Shown: positions 61,586 through 64,000 of the stretch, piece by piece | Position numbering within the stretch: the stretch's first letter is position 1 | Layout of the letters: each line of letters begins with the position of its first letter | NCBI RefSeq assembly: GCF_900100655.1 | Contig: NZ_FNCE01000001.1 | Span: 62,001 to 126,000, forward strand | DNA from: Limimonas halophila | GTDB taxonomy: Bacteria > Pseudomonadota > Alphaproteobacteria > Kiloniellales > Rhodovibrionaceae | Reading direction: 5' to 3' | Length of the DNA stretch: 64,000 bases | Program-made: the position numbers and the translations under genes | The notes under the pieces: model-generated | Databases searched by the model: none | The model's input: the letters and a program-made list of their open reading frames with translations, nothing else | Told to the model about the DNA's origin: nothing

Positions 61586-63409
61586 ATGCGCCCGACGACA
61601 GCCGATCTGCACCAGGTGAAGATGAGCCGGCAGCTCCACGTGATGCGCCGGCTGCTGCCCTATCTGTGGCCGCGCCACCGCCGCGACCTGCGCCTGCGCG
61701 TCGTGGTGGCGCTGGTGCTGATGCTCGCGGCCAAGCTGACGAACGTCTACGTCCCCATCCTGCTCAAGCACGCCACGGACGCGCTCACGGCGGATGCGGT
61801 GAACCTCTGGGCGGCGGTGCCGCTGGGGCTGCTGCTGGCCTACGGCGGCGCGCGGGCCGGGGCGCGCGTCTTCGGCGAGGCGCGCGACGCCGTCTTCGCC
61901 CGCGTGGCCCAGGACGCCGTGCGGCGGCTTGGCGTCACCGTCTTCCGCCACCTGCACAAGCTGTCGCTGCGCTTTCACCTGGACCGGCGCACGGGCGGGC
62001 TGTCGCGCGCCGTCGAGCGCGGCACCAAGGGCGTGGAGTTCCTGCTGACCTTCGTGCTCTTCAACGCCGTGCCCACGGTGATCGAGGTGGCGCTGGTCAG
62101 CGGCATCCTGTGGTGGATGTTCGACTGGCGCTTCGCCGCCGTGACGCTGGTGACGATCGCGGCCTTCGTCGCGCTCACCTTCCGCCTGACGGAGTGGCGC
62201 ATCCGCTTCCGCCGCGCCATGAACACCGCCGACGGCGATGCCCACAGCCTCGCGGTGGACAGCCTGCTGAACATGGAAACGGTGAAGGCGTTCACGAACG
62301 AGGACCGCGAGGCCCGGCGCTACGACCGGGGCATGGCCGCCTACGCCGACGCGGCGACGCGCAGCCGCATGTCGCTGTCCGCGCTCAACGCCGCGCAGAG
62401 CGGGGTCCTGGCGGTCGGCATCACGGCGATCATGACGCTGGCCGCCGTCGGCGTGGCGCGGGGCACGATGACGGTGGGCGACTTCGTGATGGTGAACGCC
62501 TACCTCATTCAGCTCGCCGTGCCGCTGAACATGCTCGGCACGGTCTACCGCGAGATCAAGCAGTCGCTGGTGGACATGGAGGAGCTGTTCGACCTCCTCG
62601 ACACCCCGCTGGAGGTCGTGGACGCGCCGGACGCCGCGCCGCTGCGCGTGACCGACGGGCGCGTGAGCTTCGACCGCGTCTCCTTCGCCTACGACGAGCG
62701 GCGGCCGGTCCTGCGGGACGTGAGCCTGTCCGTTCCGCCGGGCGGGCGCGTGGCCGTGGTGGGCACGACGGGCGCGGGCAAGTCCACGCTGTCGCGCCTG
62801 CTGCTGCGCTTCTACGACGTGGACGCGGGCGCGGTGACGGTGGACGGCCAGGACGTCCGCGCGGTGACGCAGGAATCGCTGCGCGCGGCGATCGGGCTGG
62901 TGCCGCAGGACACCGTGCTCTTCAACGCCAGCATCTACGACAACATCGCCTACGGCCGCCCCGACGCGCCGCCCGAGGCGGTCTACGCAGCCGCGCGCAC
63001 GGCCCGCATCGACGCCTTCGCGCGCGGGCTGCCCGACGGCTACGACACCCTGGTGGGCGAGCGCGGGCTCAAGCTCTCGGGCGGGGAGAAGCAGCGCGTC
63101 GCCATCGCGCGCGCCGTGCTCAAGGACCCGCCCATCATGGTGTTCGACGAGGCGACCTCGGCGCTCGACACCCAGACGGAGCAGGCCATCCAGGCCGACC
63201 TCGCCGCGGCGGCGCGCGGGCGCACGACGCTGATGATCGCGCACCGCCTGTCCACGGTGGCGGACGCCGACGAGATCGTCGTGCTGGAAGCGGGGCAGGT
63301 GGCGGAGCGCGGGACGCACGCGCAGCTCCTGGCGCGCGGCGGCATCTACGCCCGCATGTGGCACCGCCAGCAGACGGCGGCCGAGGAGGCGGTTACGGCG
63401 GCACAGTGA
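61586..63409 (+). CDS. Atm1-type ABC exporter (fused permease and ATPase)
   Basis: A 607-residue half transporter that works as a homodimer. The membrane domain has six helices (about residues 35-310) with Atm1-like coupling and substrate region ([40 protein letters not shown]). The ATPase has Walker [11 protein letters not shown]-loop VPQDTVLFN, signature LSGGEKQR, Walker [13 protein letters not shown] and the H-loop AHRLST. This matches mitochondrial Atm1 and bacterial Atm1-like exporters of glutathione or metal-sulfur compounds. The start at 61586 fits the family; the frame is open from 61520. Confidence 0.93.
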   Translation: MRPTTADLHQVKMSRQLHVMRRLLPYLWPRHRRDLRLRVVVALVLMLAAKLTNVYVPILLKHATDALTADAVNLWAAVPLGLLLAYGGARAGARVFGEARDAVFARVAQDAVRRLGVTVFRHLHKLSLRFHLDRRTGGLSRAVERGTKGVEFLLTFVLFNAVPTVIEVALVSGILWWMFDWRFAAVTLVTIAAFVALTFRLTEWRIRFRRAMNTADGDAHSLAVDSLLNMETVKAFTNEDREARRYDRGMAAYADAATRSRMSLSALNAAQSGVLAVGITAIMTLAAVGVARGTMTVGDFVMVNAYLIQLAVPLNMLGTVYREIKQSLVDMEELFDLLDTPLEVVDAPDAAPLRVTDGRVSFDRVSFAYDERRPVLRDVSLSVPPGGRVAVVGTTGAGKSTLSRLLLRFYDVDAGAVTVDGQDVRAVTQESLRAAIGLVPQDTVLFNASIYDNIAYGRPDAPPEAVYAAARTARIDAFARGLPDGYDTLVGERGLKLSGGEKQRVAIARAVLKDPPIMVFDEATSALDTQTEQAIQADLAAAARGRTTLMIAHRLSTVADADEIVVLEAGQVAERGTHAQLLARGGIYARMWHRQQTAAEEAVTAAQ

Positions 63410-63433
63410 GTGGGCGCATGCGGGCGCCCCAAA

Positions 63434-63563
63434 CCCTCTCCTTCAGGAGAGAGGGCGACCGCGGACCTCGGCGTGCCGCCACAAAACCCTCTCCCACTGG
63501 GAGAGGGTCGCCAAGCTGCCCCGGCAGCTTGGCGGGGTGAGGCAGTGCCGGGTCGGAGTGCGG
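63434..63563. repeat. interspersed palindromic repeat, copy B
   Basis: The unit contains CCCTCTCCTTCAGGAGAGAGGG, shortened here to its core arms CTCTCC/GGAGAG, a spacer, CCCTCTCCCACTGGGAGAGG, a perfect 12-bp stem (63509-63520 with 63523-63534, CGCCAAGCTGCC and complement) and GGGGTGAGGC. From 63481 to 63543 it matches copy C with a single mismatch. Confidence 0.88.
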
Positions 63564-63717
63564 TATCGTGTGGTGAGCGTTGCGTGGTGTGGGCGGCAGC
63601 ACGACTGCCGTCGGCGGAACCGATGCCGGCGCGGTGATACATGATCCGCGCGCTGCGTCGATGTCTGTCGTGGTCGCACCGCCACTGCCTCACCCCGGCG
63701 GGCCTGACGGCCCGCCA

Positions 63718-63847
63718 CCCCTCTCCTGAAGGAGAGGGGTCGACCGCAGGCATCGGCGTGCCGACACAAAACCCTCTCCCACCGGGAGAGGGTCGCCAAG
63801 CTGCCCCGGCAGCTTGGCGGGGTGAGGCTGTGACAGGTCGGGATGCG
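63718..63847. repeat. interspersed palindromic repeat, copy C
   Basis: The direct-repeat partner of 63434-63563, with the same stem at 63794-63819. Just before it, 63688-63716 reads GCCTCACCCCGGCGGGCC..., the inverse of the unit's GGGGTGAGGC end, so the whole block 63688-63826 has palindromic ends. The gap 63410-63858 holds no gene. Confidence 0.88.
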
Positions 63848-63858
63848 ACGGAGGGCAA

Positions 63859-64000
63859 TCAGGATATCGCCGGAAGGTGGCGTGCGATTACTGCAAGCAC
63901 GCCATCCAGATTCTTCAGCACATCGGTGTTCCAAAAGCGAAGAACGGTGTAGCCGTGGCCGTTCAAGCACCGGGTGCGACGGTCGTCGCGGGCGGTGTCT
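63859..64000 (-). CDS. DUF559 endonuclease-like protein, C-terminal end (partial)
   Basis: The last 46 residues of a leftward gene that runs off the window. The segment GHGYTVLRFWNTDVLKNLDGVLAVI is the conserved end of DUF559 proteins (very-short-patch-repair endonuclease-like, PD-(D/E)xK fold), with YxVLRFWN-x-V. The stop is TGA at 63859-63861, just after the interspersed repeat. Members are small proteins of about 120 residues of unknown role. Confidence 0.85.
   Translation of the reverse strand, partial: DTARDDRRTRCLNGHGYTVLRFWNTDVLKNLDGVLAVIARHLPAIS

Noticed and set aside
63434-63847. Insertion sequence with terminal repeats
   Set aside because: The interval between the two repeat copies has no transposase gene and the copies are direct repeats of an interspersed palindrome.

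Overview
The window is about 70% G+C. Its gene content is typical of an alphaproteobacterium, most likely Rhodospirillales. The evidence is the mreBCD-mrdAB rod operon, an acetolactate synthase of alphaproteobacterial type, the ligase-associated PdeM/DEXH repair genes and a full glycine betaine to glycine pathway. Betaine catabolism and acidic proteins suggest a salt-tolerant organism, but that is inference. No rRNA, CRISPR array or transposase gene was seen.

Region by region. 1-7 kb: a TonB-dependent receptor bracketed by two related small exported proteins, then a chemoreceptor and a CPD photolyase. 7-12 kb: the nuclease pdeM and the DEXH helicase that usually goes with it, separated here by a PIN/RHH toxin-antitoxin pair lying between related direct repeats; a 31-bp tandem repeat sits at the helicase 5' end. 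12-15.7 kb: an NTF2-like protein, 1-Cys peroxiredoxin, CMD-family protein, XRE regulator and miaA. 15.8-20 kb: ilvB and leuA, without ilvN or ilvC, with a leucine-rich leader and hairpin before leuA. 20.3-26 kb: mreB, mreC, mreD, mrdA (PBP2) and mrdB (RodA), the elongasome set.

At 26.1-27.2 kb an intact tRNA-Lys(CTT) is followed by a 1,021-bp AT-richer insert ending in a perfect 48-bp copy of the tRNA 3' end. This is the footprint of a very small integrated element with no integrase and one small gene. 27.2-29.2 kb holds small envelope proteins (glycine-zipper lipoprotein, EA-repeat lipoprotein, entericidin-like peptide, DUF1328 protein). 29.4-33.4 kb holds a degenerate reading frame, a DUF421 protein, an LpxR-like lipid A deacylase and PolX.

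33.5-48 kb is a methylated-amine catabolic region: a dimethylglycine dehydrogenase-like flavoprotein, a GcvT/DmdA-like methyltransferase, a betaine-type ABC binding protein, a Rieske oxygenase (GbcA type), a divergent LysR regulator, the four-subunit sarcosine oxidase soxBDAG and an Ldh2-family dehydrogenase. Together they can take glycine betaine through dimethylglycine and sarcosine to glycine, passing methyl groups to tetrahydrofolate. 48-57 kb returns to housekeeping: DUF4168 protein, alpha/beta hydrolase, MarR regulator, rpmI-rplT-pheS-pheT, TetR regulator and lepA. 57-64 kb has tRNA-Ser(GGA), a membrane sulfatase-fold enzyme, an NTP/NDP-exchange type carrier, a PEBP-like protein, an Atm1-type ABC exporter, two long copies of an interspersed palindromic repeat and the C-terminal end of a DUF559 gene.
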